64,000 nucleotides of DNA from positions 16,398,444-16,462,443 of the forward strand of contig CAKAKS010000038.1 of the NCBI GenBank assembly GCA_916700875.1. The letters run 5' to 3'. The notes beneath the pieces are model-generated. The model made no database searches. It was not told the origin of the DNA and saw only the letters and a program-made list of their open reading frames with translations. A program made the position numbers and the translations under genes. This DNA comes from Sebastes aleutianus (taxonomy: Eukaryota; Chordata; Actinopteri; Perciformes; Sebastidae). Numbering within the stretch: the first letter of the stretch is position 1; each line of letters starts with the position of its first letter. Positions 59,601-64,000 of the stretch are shown in pieces.

Positions 59601-61673
59601 CAACAACTCCACAGGCTGACACTAAAATGTATTTGCAAGGTTTGTGCCTCTTACCTTCTTTGTCTTCATTGCAGAGCCACAGTCTGACTGTGGAGTCGGA
59701 TGCTGAGGAGGCCACCAGGATCTTTGAATCCTCCACATAGATGGCATCCACAGCACAAACTGCACCAGTGTGGCCCTTACACTCCACTGAGTGGATGAAC
59801 TGGAAACAGCAGAGCACATTTTAGAAGATATACTGTAAAAAGACAGAGAAACACTGTCAGATGAAACAAGTGGCCTACCTTCCCATTTTGAGCCTCCCAG
59901 ACGATGAGCCGATTGTCGGAGCCTCCTGAGACAAGATGACTCTCTGGAGCTGCAACAACAACAACAATAACAAAATAGTTAAGTAAAGATGCACTATATG
60001 GCTAAAAATACTTTTTCTGAGGCTTTTTCTGAGGCTGTTTTTCATGGTTTGGGCTATGCCGCTTAGTTACAATTTAGATAAATCTTAATGCTTGCAGCAT
60101 ACAATGATATTTTTAGTGCACTTTGCAACTATTTTGTTTTCAGTTTTTGGCAGGCTTTCTGAGCAAAATGATTGTCTGAGTTTGGTGCAGAAGGATAGCC
60201 TGCAGAGAGCCCTGCTTTTGAAATGAGATGTCCGACTATCACTTGTAATGTGTAATGTTCAGGTGTCCATATACTTTAGCCCAGGTGTGTCAAACATACA
60301 GCCCGAAGGCCAGAACCGGCCCGCCAAAGAGTCCAATCCCGCCCACTGGATGTTTTTGCAAAAAAAATGGACCAGTTCCTACTGAATTTCTCCACAGAGG
60401 TAAATGGGAAGCCAGCGTGCTTGGTGTGTTCACAGCATCTTTCAGTGATCAAGGAATATAACTTTCGGCGCCACTATCAGACTCATCACAAAATCTTGCA
60501 AAAGGACAACTGAGAACAGAGAATATAAATTAATTTCTGCTCCTCTGCCTGCCTGCTCGCCTTCACTCAGCTCGCTCCACCTCACGTGCATGCGCGCACA
60601 ATACTGAGAATATCTAGTGAATGTACAGTGGACGCTTGTGCAGAAATAAATGCTGCAGCTCCTCCAGACCAACAGAGGTTTGCAGTGTCTTGTGAAGTGA
60701 CGGGGCTCCGCAGCGAGTTACGTTATCATCTCCAACCAAAACTCCGGTGTCTCCCCTGTTCCCTCCGGCCGCGGTCGGGACGCTGAAGCAGGAAAAGCCA
60801 ACACTTGGATCAGCAGTGATTCATGGAGAGACCTTCGTCTGGTCAGCTAACATTACTGCCAAGCAGCTGAAATATAGAGTGATATTTTGGTTTTAGCTGA
60901 CGCGTGTCGCCTCACTGTTTTGACGGATGCTCGCTCACATTCAGGTAGCGCGTGCACACGGGCGAGTGCGAGCAACAGGACACTGACTTTCGTTGACTTA
61001 ACGGCCACAGGTGTCGCTGTTACAACCAATTTCTGATTCTTACAAACAGTCCCTTTAAGGAAAGCACAGGTGTTACTAATAACACACTGTTGCATTAAAG
61101 TGTCCCAGTGAGAGTGTCAGTGAGCCAGCATGCACAATATATAGATCCTGAAATTAAAGCAGCTAAATGGGATTACGTCATCATTCATTTCTTTATTTAC
61201 ATTACAACTGTGTTTTACTTTCTACTGTGAACATGTCTTGATAAAACAGCTCATCTCATCTTGTGGTGGAGACACTTAATAAACCAGATCATATCCAGCT
61301 ATTAGACTGATTCATCACTCACCACAGTCCTCTTTGTGAATCCACTGGACTGTATTCACTCTTCCTGTGTGTCCATTCAGCACAGCGACAACCTTCCTCT
61401 CCTGAAGTAAAACAGAATAACGTGGTTACCAAGGTAACGAACCAGAGAGCAACGTTTATTCAAATGTGCTCAGTTGTCGGTAGCCTTGACAACTAGCAAC
61501 GACAGCTGACTTTACAGACACATTAAGACATGTTTTATTACCTGTGGGTCGTACAGAGCTACGGAGGTACAAGTCCCAAAGGCAATGGTCCCACCACGAC
61601 CCCAAGAGACCACATGTGGAGTCCTGTTTGCACAACAAGCGACATGGCATGTTTCAATCACAGGCGCTGCCAT
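25916..61673 (-). CDS. elp2: Elongator complex protein 2, complete, 22 coding exons, 836 residues
   Basis: Scaffold subunit of the Elongator core (Elp1-Elp2-Elp3), which carries out the acetyl-dependent modification of wobble uridine in tRNA (cm5U/mcm5U series), mainly in the cytoplasm. It starts MAAPVIETCHVACCANRTPH, close to the start of human ELP2, and ends SADHSVKIFNINKRAL. The 22 exons sum to 2511 bp, all with GT-AG borders and continuous phases; 836 residues compares with about 826 in human. WD-type blade ends are visible throughout: LIVWEA, TVRLW, LIRVW, TMILW, AIHLW, TTRLF, VLRVF, AILLW, TWSLW, VIVWG and SVKIF. This fits the two seven-bladed propellers of the family. The gene spans 35.8 kb, transcribed right to left, convergent with gabbr2. 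Introns hold nested transposons, but no exon is visibly broken. Confidence 0.97.
26182..26797. repeat. 39-bp minisatellite, about 16 units, in the last elp2 intron
   Basis: Unit ACCGGTAAGATACGCTGTGT followed by CGTCTTTGAGCTGCAGACT, varying from 37 to 40 bases. Because 39 is a multiple of three it stays open over several units on both strands. The minus-strand frame repeats GSLQLKDDTAYLT, and a frame of 161 codons runs from it into the sequence of elp2 exon 22. Each unit carries a potential donor (GGTAAGA, plus strand) and a potential acceptor (TCTGCAG, minus strand). The array starts 74 bases from exon 22. Confidence 0.92.
26838..27213. mobile_element. two adjacent hAT-like end fragments
   Basis: AATCAACCTGTGACACCCCTAA at about 26920-26941 and GACCGATTGATCGGAGCACC-CTTA at about 27190-27213 resemble right ends of fish hAT elements; the second is similar to the reversed left end of the 5757 element. 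Left ends and target duplications were not found. Confidence 0.4.
27619..27732 (-). CDS. elp2: elp2 exon 21 (residues 735-773)
   Basis: Reads SYLLAVGLECGRILLYKWSP GQEPAGGHDWSSCGETDI. The donor is set at gtatcc because only this site restores the family sequence ETDIS-QSHALTVKRLRW across the junction; read-through would add about 15 codons and stop. Confidence 0.9.
28270..29505. mobile_element. large fold-back element, arms over 400 bp
   Basis: The stretch 28270-28790 returns as its reverse complement at 29085-29505. Matched markers include ATGAAGGTAAAT, GACAAAAACAAAACAC, ACAGAAAAAAATAT, CCACAACTCGGTGAA, TCACTGCAACTTCACAAATG and GTAATGAATC. The loop of about 300 bases (28790-29085) is single copy. 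No transposase. Lies in elp2 intron 20. Confidence 0.85.
30223..30365 (-). CDS. elp2: elp2 exon 20 (residues 688-735)
   Basis: Reads VIVWGPCSLEDSEDSVLPPE, IKPCSSILDVGDSATAVAFC and PVLCSDN. The intron begins gtacacacacacac, so the donor is embedded in a CA repeat. Confidence 0.95.
30500..31235. repeat. dispersed repeat split by the hAT element at 30533
   Basis: GGTCACAGTGACCTTGACCT on the left and TTGTGCCAAATTTGAAAAGA with CAGGCGTTCCTGAGATATTG on the right belong to one common fish repeat as I recall it. The hAT element sits exactly between its halves. Confidence 0.6.
30533..31114. mobile_element. non-autonomous hAT element, 582 bp, perfect 8-bp target duplication
   Basis: Begins TAGGGCTGCACAATTA and ends CAATTGTGCAGCCCTG. 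The flanks CCTTTGAC at 30525-30532 and 31115-31122 are identical. Its interior (about 30895-30960) shares CATCTCAATCGCCCCCTGGTGG with the unrelated-ended element at 35632. Confidence 0.9.
31322..31443 (-). CDS. elp2: elp2 exon 19 (residues 647-687)
   Basis: Reads EPQFSLYAHTGKDTAVHSRI IWACDWSPDSKYFVTSSRDK K; acceptor atgcag, donor gtaagt. VHSRIIWACDWSPDSKYF is a strongly conserved blade. Confidence 0.96.
33164..33773. mobile_element. 610-bp fold-back MITE, nearly whole-length inverted repeat
   Basis: TTAAAGTGATAGTTTGGGTG at the left matches CACCCAAACTATCACTTTAA at the right. Further pairs follow inward: TGAAGTGG, GGTAATACACCTA, GCTTGGAGAAAC and TAAATATA next to GTACAC. The pairing reaches close to the centre (about 33470-33490). 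Ends with TTAA, so a TTAA or TA target is possible. Confidence 0.85.
33895..33992. repeat. retroelement 3'-tail fragment with (ATGG)n
   Basis: CCGCGACCCAGCCCTGGATA AGCGGTAGCAAATGGATGGATGGATG is the typical 3' end of a common vertebrate non-LTR element, here with three to four ATGG units. Short remnant only. Confidence 0.6.
35368..35560 (-). CDS. elp2: elp2 exon 18 (residues 583-647)
   Basis: Reads ASKAEHAAILLWSTATWRQL, QTLPCHTLTVTQMAFSPDAQ, LLLAVSRDRTWSLWRRNLPM and PESP. SHTLTVTQMAFSP and AVSRDRTWSLW motifs are near-identical across vertebrates. Acceptor ttccag, donor gtgaga. Confidence 0.96.
35632..36273. mobile_element. non-autonomous hAT-like element, 642 bp, perfect 8-bp target duplication
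   Basis: Ends CATAGACTGTATA and TATACAGTCTATG are exact inverted repeats of 13 bases. CTTGAAAC flanks it at 35624-35631 and 36274-36281. Contains CATCTCGATCGCCCCCTGGTGG, also present inside the 30533 element. Inserted 64 bases before elp2 exon 18 in intron 17. Confidence 0.9.
36821..36857. repeat. (GT)n microsatellite beside elp2 exon 17
   Basis: GT run on the plus strand, (CA)n in the elp2 transcript, about 35 bases after the exon 17 donor. Confidence 0.95.
36893..36965 (-). CDS. elp2: elp2 exon 17 (residues 558-582)
   Basis: Reads YGHGFEMFCLASDSSRAVVA SACK; acceptor ctccag, donor gtcagt, a moderate match. A (CA)n tract lies about 35 bases into the following intron. Confidence 0.94.
38024..38081 (-). 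CDS. elp2: elp2 exon 16 (residues 539-558)
   Basis: Reads EPPPEDHLLQNTLWPEVQKL; donor gtgagt. The acceptor is TAG after a long (TG)n run that stands in for the polypyrimidine tract. HLLQNTLWPEVQKLYGHG across the junction to exon 17 is conserved. Confidence 0.94.
38083..38124. repeat. (CA)n microsatellite forming the elp2 exon 16 acceptor tract
   Basis: CA repeat on the plus strand; in elp2 RNA it is a (UG)n run leading directly to the UAG acceptor of exon 16. Confidence 0.95.
39515..39604 (-). CDS. elp2: elp2 exon 15 (residues 509-539)
   Basis: Reads GDLAPKINEGQFSSVSDQYQ ESYFHPLIMT. Linker segment with lower conservation, recognised from phase, splice sites (acceptor ttacag, donor gtactg) and position between exons 14 and 16. 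Confidence 0.88.
39664..39943. mobile_element. non-autonomous hAT element, 280 bp, perfect 8-bp target duplication
   Basis: Ends CAGTGGTTCTCAAA and TTTGAGAACCACTG are exact inverted repeats, the classic hAT terminus. CATTACAT flanks it at 39656-39663 and 39944-39951. Located 60 bases upstream of elp2 exon 15 in intron 14. Confidence 0.93.
40102..40171 (-). CDS. elp2: elp2 exon 14 (residues 486-509)
   Basis: Reads DSANLPEGASTPALGLSNKA VFQ; acceptor gccag, donor gtaaaa. PALGLSNKAVFQ is diagnostic of Elp2. Confidence 0.94.
40431..40622 (-). CDS. elp2: elp2 exon 13 (residues 422-485)
   Basis: Reads ATWHEISRPQIHGYDMQCLA, MVGRFQFVSGADEKVLRVFQ and APRNFVENFANISGTSREKL, ending LTSS. 64 whole codons. 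WHEISRPQIHGYD is one of the most conserved Elp2 stretches. The donor is placed after AGT (gtgagt); the alternative two bases upstream breaks the phase. Confidence 0.95.
41757..42089. mobile_element. MITE-like dispersed element, ~330 bp
   Basis: Left end TTTTAAAAGGTACAGTGTGT-AGGATTT and reversed right end TTTAAAGGAACGGTATGTAGCATTTCGG are imperfect inverted repeats. Its left half matches 2094-2480. Lies in elp2 intron 12. Confidence 0.72.
42130..42715. repeat. dispersed repeat, inverted relative to the copy at 49400-49835
   Basis: GGTACCCACGAGTCTCCCCT and CATGCCCACTTTATGATAAT occur here and, as reverse complements, at 49460-49525. Other matched parts include TGATCTCAAGATATGTGAATG and its partner. 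Confidence 0.75.
42803..42952 (-). CDS. elp2: elp2 exon 12 (residues 372-421)
   Basis: Reads GQWRPGVVISGHFNAVQDLS, then WDPEGEFILSVGSDQTTRLF and TPWRKQDAKQ. 50 whole codons. Blade motifs GHFNAVQDLSW and SVGSDQTTRLF. Donor gtaaaa. Confidence 0.96.
43497..43628 (-). CDS. elp2: elp2 exon 11 (residues 328-371)
   Basis: Reads VRVGEVGGNTLGFYGCQMSP, then DGSMIVAHAFHGAIHLWCKD and QDKE. 44 whole codons; acceptor actag, donor gtgagc. The GGNTLGFYG segment is conserved in the family. Confidence 0.95.
46309..46846. mobile_element. TTAA-ended non-autonomous element, ~540 bp
   Basis: Left TTAAAGAAGACAAATTATGC and reversed right TTAAAGGGGACCTACAGTAT-TATGC are related inverted ends, each with TTAA. The form is typical of a very common fish element. 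Short spurious frames inside (46476-46676 minus) have no family resemblance. In elp2 intron 10. Confidence 0.72.
47611..47671. repeat. (GT)n microsatellite, ~30 units
   Basis: The longest uninterrupted dinucleotide run in the window, in elp2 intron 10. Confidence 0.97.
48167..48964 (-). other. longest open frame of the window (265 codons), probably not coding
   Basis: Open on the elp2 strand inside intron 10. The first 50 codons look mixed (VSGIEVIDSDEESPSLAHHC), but the rest is dominated by Phe, Leu, Ser and Pro from a long GGAG/GAAA purine-rich tract on the plus strand (48505-48700). No elp2 exon is missing here, since exons 10 and 11 join in phase. I treat it as a compositional open frame; an unannotated alternative exon is not excluded. 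Confidence 0.3.
49143..49243 (-). CDS. elp2: elp2 exon 10 (residues 294-327)
   Basis: Reads GGELQQPLSLLSASMDKTMI LWAPEEGSGVWVEQ; acceptor ctgcag, donor gtgagt. SASMDKTMILW is a blade end. Confidence 0.95.
49370..49835. repeat. dispersed repeat, second copy of the 42130 family
   Basis: Shares the segments listed for 42130-42715 in reverse orientation. Ends GCGTTAACGCTTTATCTTTG then AAAGCCCTAG, a recurrent fish element end. Confidence 0.72.
50507..50602 (-). CDS. elp2: elp2 exon 9 (residues 262-294)
   Basis: Reads DVSSVFAVSLETVLAGHENW VYGVHWQPPLYK; acceptor ctgcag, donor gtacct. The AGHENWVYGVHW motif is characteristic of Elp2. Confidence 0.95.
50864..51010 (-). CDS. elp2: elp2 exon 8 (residues 213-262)
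   Basis: Reads GGELLLASCSQDCLIRVWRL, then CAKSGTDACTEDDHTIIKMK and EDVFEVKER. Blade end SCSQDCLIRVW followed by an acidic linker. Acceptor ttcag, donor gtgagc. It lies 5.5 kb after exon 7. Confidence 0.95.
51093..51205. repeat. local direct duplication, copy A
   Basis: CCCAGTTGATAACTTACAT to GTAAATGAGGCATT aligns with 51610-51710 (CCCAGTTGATGACTTACAT to GCAAATGAGACATT) with scattered mismatches. Both are in elp2 intron 7. Confidence 0.8.
51610..51725. repeat. local direct duplication, copy B
   Basis: Second copy, about 510 bases from the first, same orientation, diverged by substitutions and small indels. Confidence 0.8.
52926..53190. repeat. A/T-rich fold-back segment
   Basis: TTTGTTCATTTATTTCTGTA-TATAT at about 52940 returns as ATATATACAGAAATAAATGAACAAA at about 53155-53182. 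The unpaired middle contains ordinary sequence. Likely an old element. Confidence 0.65.
53195..56469. other. rest of elp2 intron 7, no gene seen
   Basis: AT-rich sequence with short local duplications (TGTCTGACTG(T/C)CCATCAT at about 53526 and 53747; TTTTGTCTGGCTTTCAGTGAG near 55610 echoing 55545). Frames such as 55718-55966 look like generic sequence; no family recognised. Confidence 0.5.
56470..56536 (-). CDS. elp2: elp2 exon 7 (residues 191-213)
   Basis: Reads LQKAMSLQGHEDWVRGVAWA SL; acceptor acaacag, donor gtgagc. LQGHEDWVRGV is strongly conserved in Elp2. Confidence 0.95.
56652..56716 (-). CDS. elp2: elp2 exon 6 (residues 169-190)
   Basis: Reads VPILACGGDNSQVHLYLQSN GE; acceptor tcacag, donor gtaagc. 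ACGGDNSQVHLY is a blade end. Confidence 0.95.
57025..57102 (-). CDS. elp2: elp2 exon 5 (residues 143-169)
   Basis: Reads AECLHTLSFGSSFMMDVSLA LLPGSR; acceptor ctcag, donor gtaagc. The phase (split codon at both ends) joins exons 4 and 6. Confidence 0.94.
57103..58636. other. elp2 intron 4, left part, nothing recognised
   Basis: AT-rich intron with no exon or clear repeat before the family copy at 58637. Confidence 0.5.
58637..59299. mobile_element. copy 3 of the TTAAAGC fold-back family, near full length
   Basis: TTAAAGCTGCAGTAAGCAAC at the left, reversed right end TTAAAGCTGAAGTAGGTGAG. The interior shares TTCTGCACCTC-TAATGGCTCTGT, CTACAAGATGTTTCTGAAAA and GAGTGATTGACAG with the copies at 7670 and 17571. 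In elp2 intron 4. Confidence 0.8.
59655..59799 (-). CDS. elp2: elp2 exon 4 (residues 95-143)
   Basis: Reads FIHSVECKGHTGAVCAVDAI, then YVEDSKILVASSASDSTVRL and WLCNEDKE. A full GH to LW blade. Acceptor ttccag, donor gtaaga. Confidence 0.95.
59879..59949 (-). CDS. elp2: elp2 exon 3 (residues 71-94)
   Basis: Reads APESHLVSGGSDNRLIVWEA QNGK, a typical blade end (SGGSDNRLIVW). Acceptor ttgcag, donor gtaggc. Confidence 0.95.
60282..60370. mobile_element. hAT-like left-end fragment (GTGTCAAACATAC type)
   Basis: CAGGTGTGTCAAACATACAG CCCGAAGGCC is a typical hAT terminus in vertebrates. No matching right end or target duplication identified. Confidence 0.5.
60440..61150. repeat. dispersed repeat block in elp2 intron 2
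   Basis: Relatively CpG-rich (60560-61010). Its right part (61059-61135) matches 20304-20400. No coding sequence; frames are short. Confidence 0.5.
61323..61401 (-). CDS. elp2: elp2 exon 2 (residues 45-71)
   Basis: Reads ERKVVAVLNGHTGRVNTVQW IHKEDC; acceptor cttcag, donor gtgagt. NGHTGRVN is a WD-repeat GH motif. Ends after one base of a split codon completed by exon 3. Confidence 0.95.
61542..61673 (-). CDS. elp2: elp2 exon 1 (residues 1-44)
   Basis: Begins at ATG 61673-61671 and reads MAAPVIETCHVACCANRTPH, then VVSWGRGGTIAFGTCTSVAL and YDPQ, with donor gtaata. The start is the first ATG and matches the conserved N terminus of the family. Confidence 0.96.
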
Positions 61674-61760
61674 GTTGGAAACTGTAGTTGTGGCGTAGCT
61701 CTAAATGTGTCCGTAGCTAAACCGACCCGTTCGAACAAAGGTTCCGCTTCCAAAGGACGA
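61670..61760 (-). promoter_or_regulatory. elp2: elp2 core promoter region with ZNF143-like and ETS-like sites
   Basis: No TATA box. On the minus strand, ACTACAGTTTCCAACATGG covers 61688-61670 and includes the start codon; it resembles the ZNF143/Staf submotif (ACTACAATTCCC-AGCATGC) at about 15 of 19 positions. Upstream, GGAAGCGGAACC near 61745-61755 contains two GGAA cores as in ETS sites. This fits a housekeeping promoter. Inferred only from motif resemblance. Confidence 0.4.
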
Positions 61761-61884
61761 CTATAGACAGTTAATGTTGTTTTAATAGACGTTTTCACAC
61801 ATGATAACCTACTCAGTTATCTTTATTATTCCTAGTACGTTTCAAATTAGTTTAAATCTCGGCGATAAGCAAACATTTAAGCGT

Positions 61885-62230
61885 TTAAACTTGTTCTTTC
61901 TTTTCTTTTCTTTATTGTCACGCTGGTTATACAGGTACAATCGTGCGAAATGCTTTTTGCTGGGAAGCTCCATTAAAAGAATAAGTTATATTACAATTAT
62001 AAAAGGAAATACTTTGTACAAGGGCATGTTAAGAATATATACAGGCATATAAAGAACATATACATTAAGAACATATACAGAATATACAGTATAAGATATA
62101 TTTTTGTGTGAGAAGGTGTTGTATGAATTATTTATTTATTATAAGTCTGATGGCCTGGGGGAAAAAACTGTTCCTCAGTCTACTGGTGAGAGTCCTGACT
62201 ACAATGCACTGTAGAGGGATGAACACTAGA
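61885..62230. repeat. dispersed repeat upstream of elp2
   Basis: TTATTGTCACGCTGGTTATA CAGGTACAATCGTG with, later, AGTCTGATGGCCTGGGGG-AAAAAACTGTTCCTCAGTCT resembles a frequent fish interspersed repeat. No second copy in the window. Confidence 0.5.
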
Positions 62231-62669
62231 TGGAGTACATCAGTCACAAAATCCAGGGAGGCTTCTCCAATTTAATAATAAGATTCCTCAATGATTGTTT
62301 CTTGATCATGAATGTTTTACTAACCCTATAGTTTAACTTGGCCTTAATTAAAACACCTCTGCAAATGTAATACCCAGTAGAATTAACCAAAAGAGATTAC
62401 GGTATTAAAGATTATATGATTTATTGTGCTTGAGGTGAGAAAGGGTAATAACGAGGTGATTATTGGTCTGAATAGATTTTCTTTATCCTCCTACAAGGAG
62501 CCAAAGGTCAGACCGAAAAAAACAGAGCTGGTGGGGATTTAGTGCCTCGTTTAGAGAGATCTGAACATTGCCCTTACCAAAAGTTTATACTAGTGTGCTA
62601 TTAGTATACTTCTTTTAGACATAAAATATGAGAGTATACTTTAAGTTTACTTTTTATGAACTTATCAGA

Positions 62670-63300
62670 GATATACTTAACAAAAGTCTAAGTATGCTTG
62701 GCTTATGAGAAAAGTTTTAATATGCATGGCTTATACTGACAAATATACAGAAAAGACTAAGTATACTTGGCTTATACTGACAAGTATACAGAAAAGACTA
62801 AGTATACTTGACTTATACTGACAAGTATACAGAAAAGACTAAGTATACTTGACTTATACTGACAAGTATACAGAAAAGACTAAGTATACTTGACTTATAC
62901 TGACAAGTATACAGAAAAGACTAAGTATACTTGGCTCATACTGACAAGTATACAGAAAAGTCTGAGTATACTTGGCTCATACTGACAAGTATACAGAAAA
63001 GACTAAGTATACTTGGCTTATGACAAGTATACAGAAAAGTCTTAGTATGCATGGCTTATACTGACAAGTATACAGAAAAGACTAAGTATATTTGACTTAT
63101 ACTGACAAGTATACAGAAAAGACTAAGTATACTTGGCTTATACTGACAAGTATACAGAAAAGACTAAGTATACTTGACTTATACTGACAAGTATACAGAA
63201 AAGACTAAGTATACTTGACTTATACTGACAAGTATACAGAAAAGTCTGAGTATACTTGGCTTATACTGACAAGTATACAGAAAAGTCTAAGTATATTTGG
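62670..63300. repeat. 41-bp tandem array, about 14 units, built on GTATAC dyads
   Basis: Unit GACTAAGTATACTTGGCTTA followed by TACTGACAAGTATACAGAAAA. Each unit has the palindrome AAGTATACTT and a second GTATAC. Units differ mainly at G/A in TTGGCTT/TTGACTT and GACTAAG/GTCTGAG. The flanks carry related looser sequence (AGTATACTT near 62600, GTATACTTTC near 63335). Confidence 0.93.
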
Positions 63301-64000
63301 AAAAGTATAATGAAGAAGTTAAAGTACACAACGTATACTTTCATGAACTAAAAAGCAGGGAAGTCATTTTTTTTGCACGTCCAATTCAAGCTTCAAGTGT
63401 TTGGTCTTCTGGCTGAAGTTTGGTCCCCAGATTCATTAGGCCTAAGCCACCCTGCTGTATCTGTCAAGTGTGCACTGAGGACAACCCATGCATTTATTGA
63501 CCAATATACAAATAAGGAAATGACAATACTGTTGACTTACTATGATAACAGGAATGCTTGGTGTATCTACCAAGTTATGTGTTGTTATTGCTGTATTCAA
63601 GGGTCTAGCAACATAATTCAATCACATATTACTAAATGTTAAAAACGTTATGCATTTCTACTGCTTTGCCTGGGTCTAACCCAGAGGAGAACCAGATAAA
63701 ATATATAAACCAAAAGACTGATGACATGTTGCAATATTTTGAAATTTCTCCATCAACAATCAAGATGCCACAGTAAAAAACACGCCGCTGTGTCGGAGTG
63801 TATTATCCACTTGCCAAGTGCTGGCCGAGGGTGACTGGTCGCAGCTGAGCCAGCCAGACAGCCTTGCTTGTTAAAAAAAAGCCCTTGGGCCTTATGGTTT
63901 TCAAAGGTTGAGGCGACAGTTTTGTCACAAGGAGTTTCTATGCGCCCACTTGACAAGATTCTGGGAAAAAAATGTGATGACATCTGTGAACCCTTGAGAC
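63301..64000. other. sequence right of the 41-bp array, no gene recognised
   Basis: Two frames of 76-89 codons (63373-63642 plus, 63753-63983 minus) show no recognised family. A neighbouring gene may begin beyond the window. Confidence 0.4.

Noticed and set aside
62670..63300. A CRISPR-like array
   Set aside because: Units are head-to-tail without unique spacers and the DNA is vertebrate; it is a minisatellite.

Overview
The window is vertebrate nuclear DNA, almost certainly from a ray-finned fish, probably a spiny-rayed (percomorph) teleost. The evidence is two intron-rich vertebrate genes, long introns packed with short non-autonomous DNA transposons, a tRNA-derived SINE with the common teleost layout, and many CA/GT microsatellites. 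There are no bacterial operons, CRISPR arrays, rRNA or intact tRNA genes. The longest open frames in the track provided are mostly low-complexity intron sequence; the real genes appear only when short exons are joined.

Layout. (1) Positions 1 to about 17,190, plus strand: the 3' end of gabbr2, the GABA-B receptor subunit 2. Five coding exons (1380-1604, 1830-2012, 3182-3311, 10745-10862, 13378-13543) give the last 273 residues: end of the fifth membrane helix, helices six and seven, the cytoplasmic coiled coil and the C-terminal tail ending VSGL. A long 3' UTR follows. (2) About 17,190-25,450: a repeat-rich intergenic spacer. It holds an array of 9-bp repeats, a 1.3-kb A/T-rich minisatellite whose two halves are in opposite orientation, a possible orphan exon, a tRNA-derived SINE and part of a fold-back transposon family. 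(3) About 61,690 down to 25,450, minus strand: a complete elp2 gene (Elongator subunit 2). I assembled 22 coding exons with consistent phases and no internal stop, giving 836 residues. It is tail-to-tail with gabbr2. (4) 61,690-64,000: the elp2 upstream side, with a dispersed repeat and a 41-bp tandem array; no gene seen.

The two genes are functionally unrelated: gabbr2 is a neuronal class C receptor subunit, elp2 a general tRNA-modification scaffold. Their closeness looks like simple convergent adjacency.

The most distinctive content is the mobile DNA. Four elements have terminal inverted repeats (TIRs) and perfect 8-bp target duplications (hAT hallmark): 5757-6252, 30533-31114, 35632-36273 and 39664-39943. 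Several fold-back elements have very long arms (28270-29505, 33164-33773, 9647-10622), some nested. Two tandem arrays are unusual: a 39-bp unit directly upstream of the last elp2 exon, open in several frames, and a 41-bp unit built around GTATAC dyads. I did not find a convincing undescribed protein system; the candidates worth checking are these arrays, the orphan exon at 18694-18895, and a ZNF143-like site over the elp2 start codon.

All exon borders were set by eye from GT/AG sites, phase continuity and recalled family sequence; no alignment was run.
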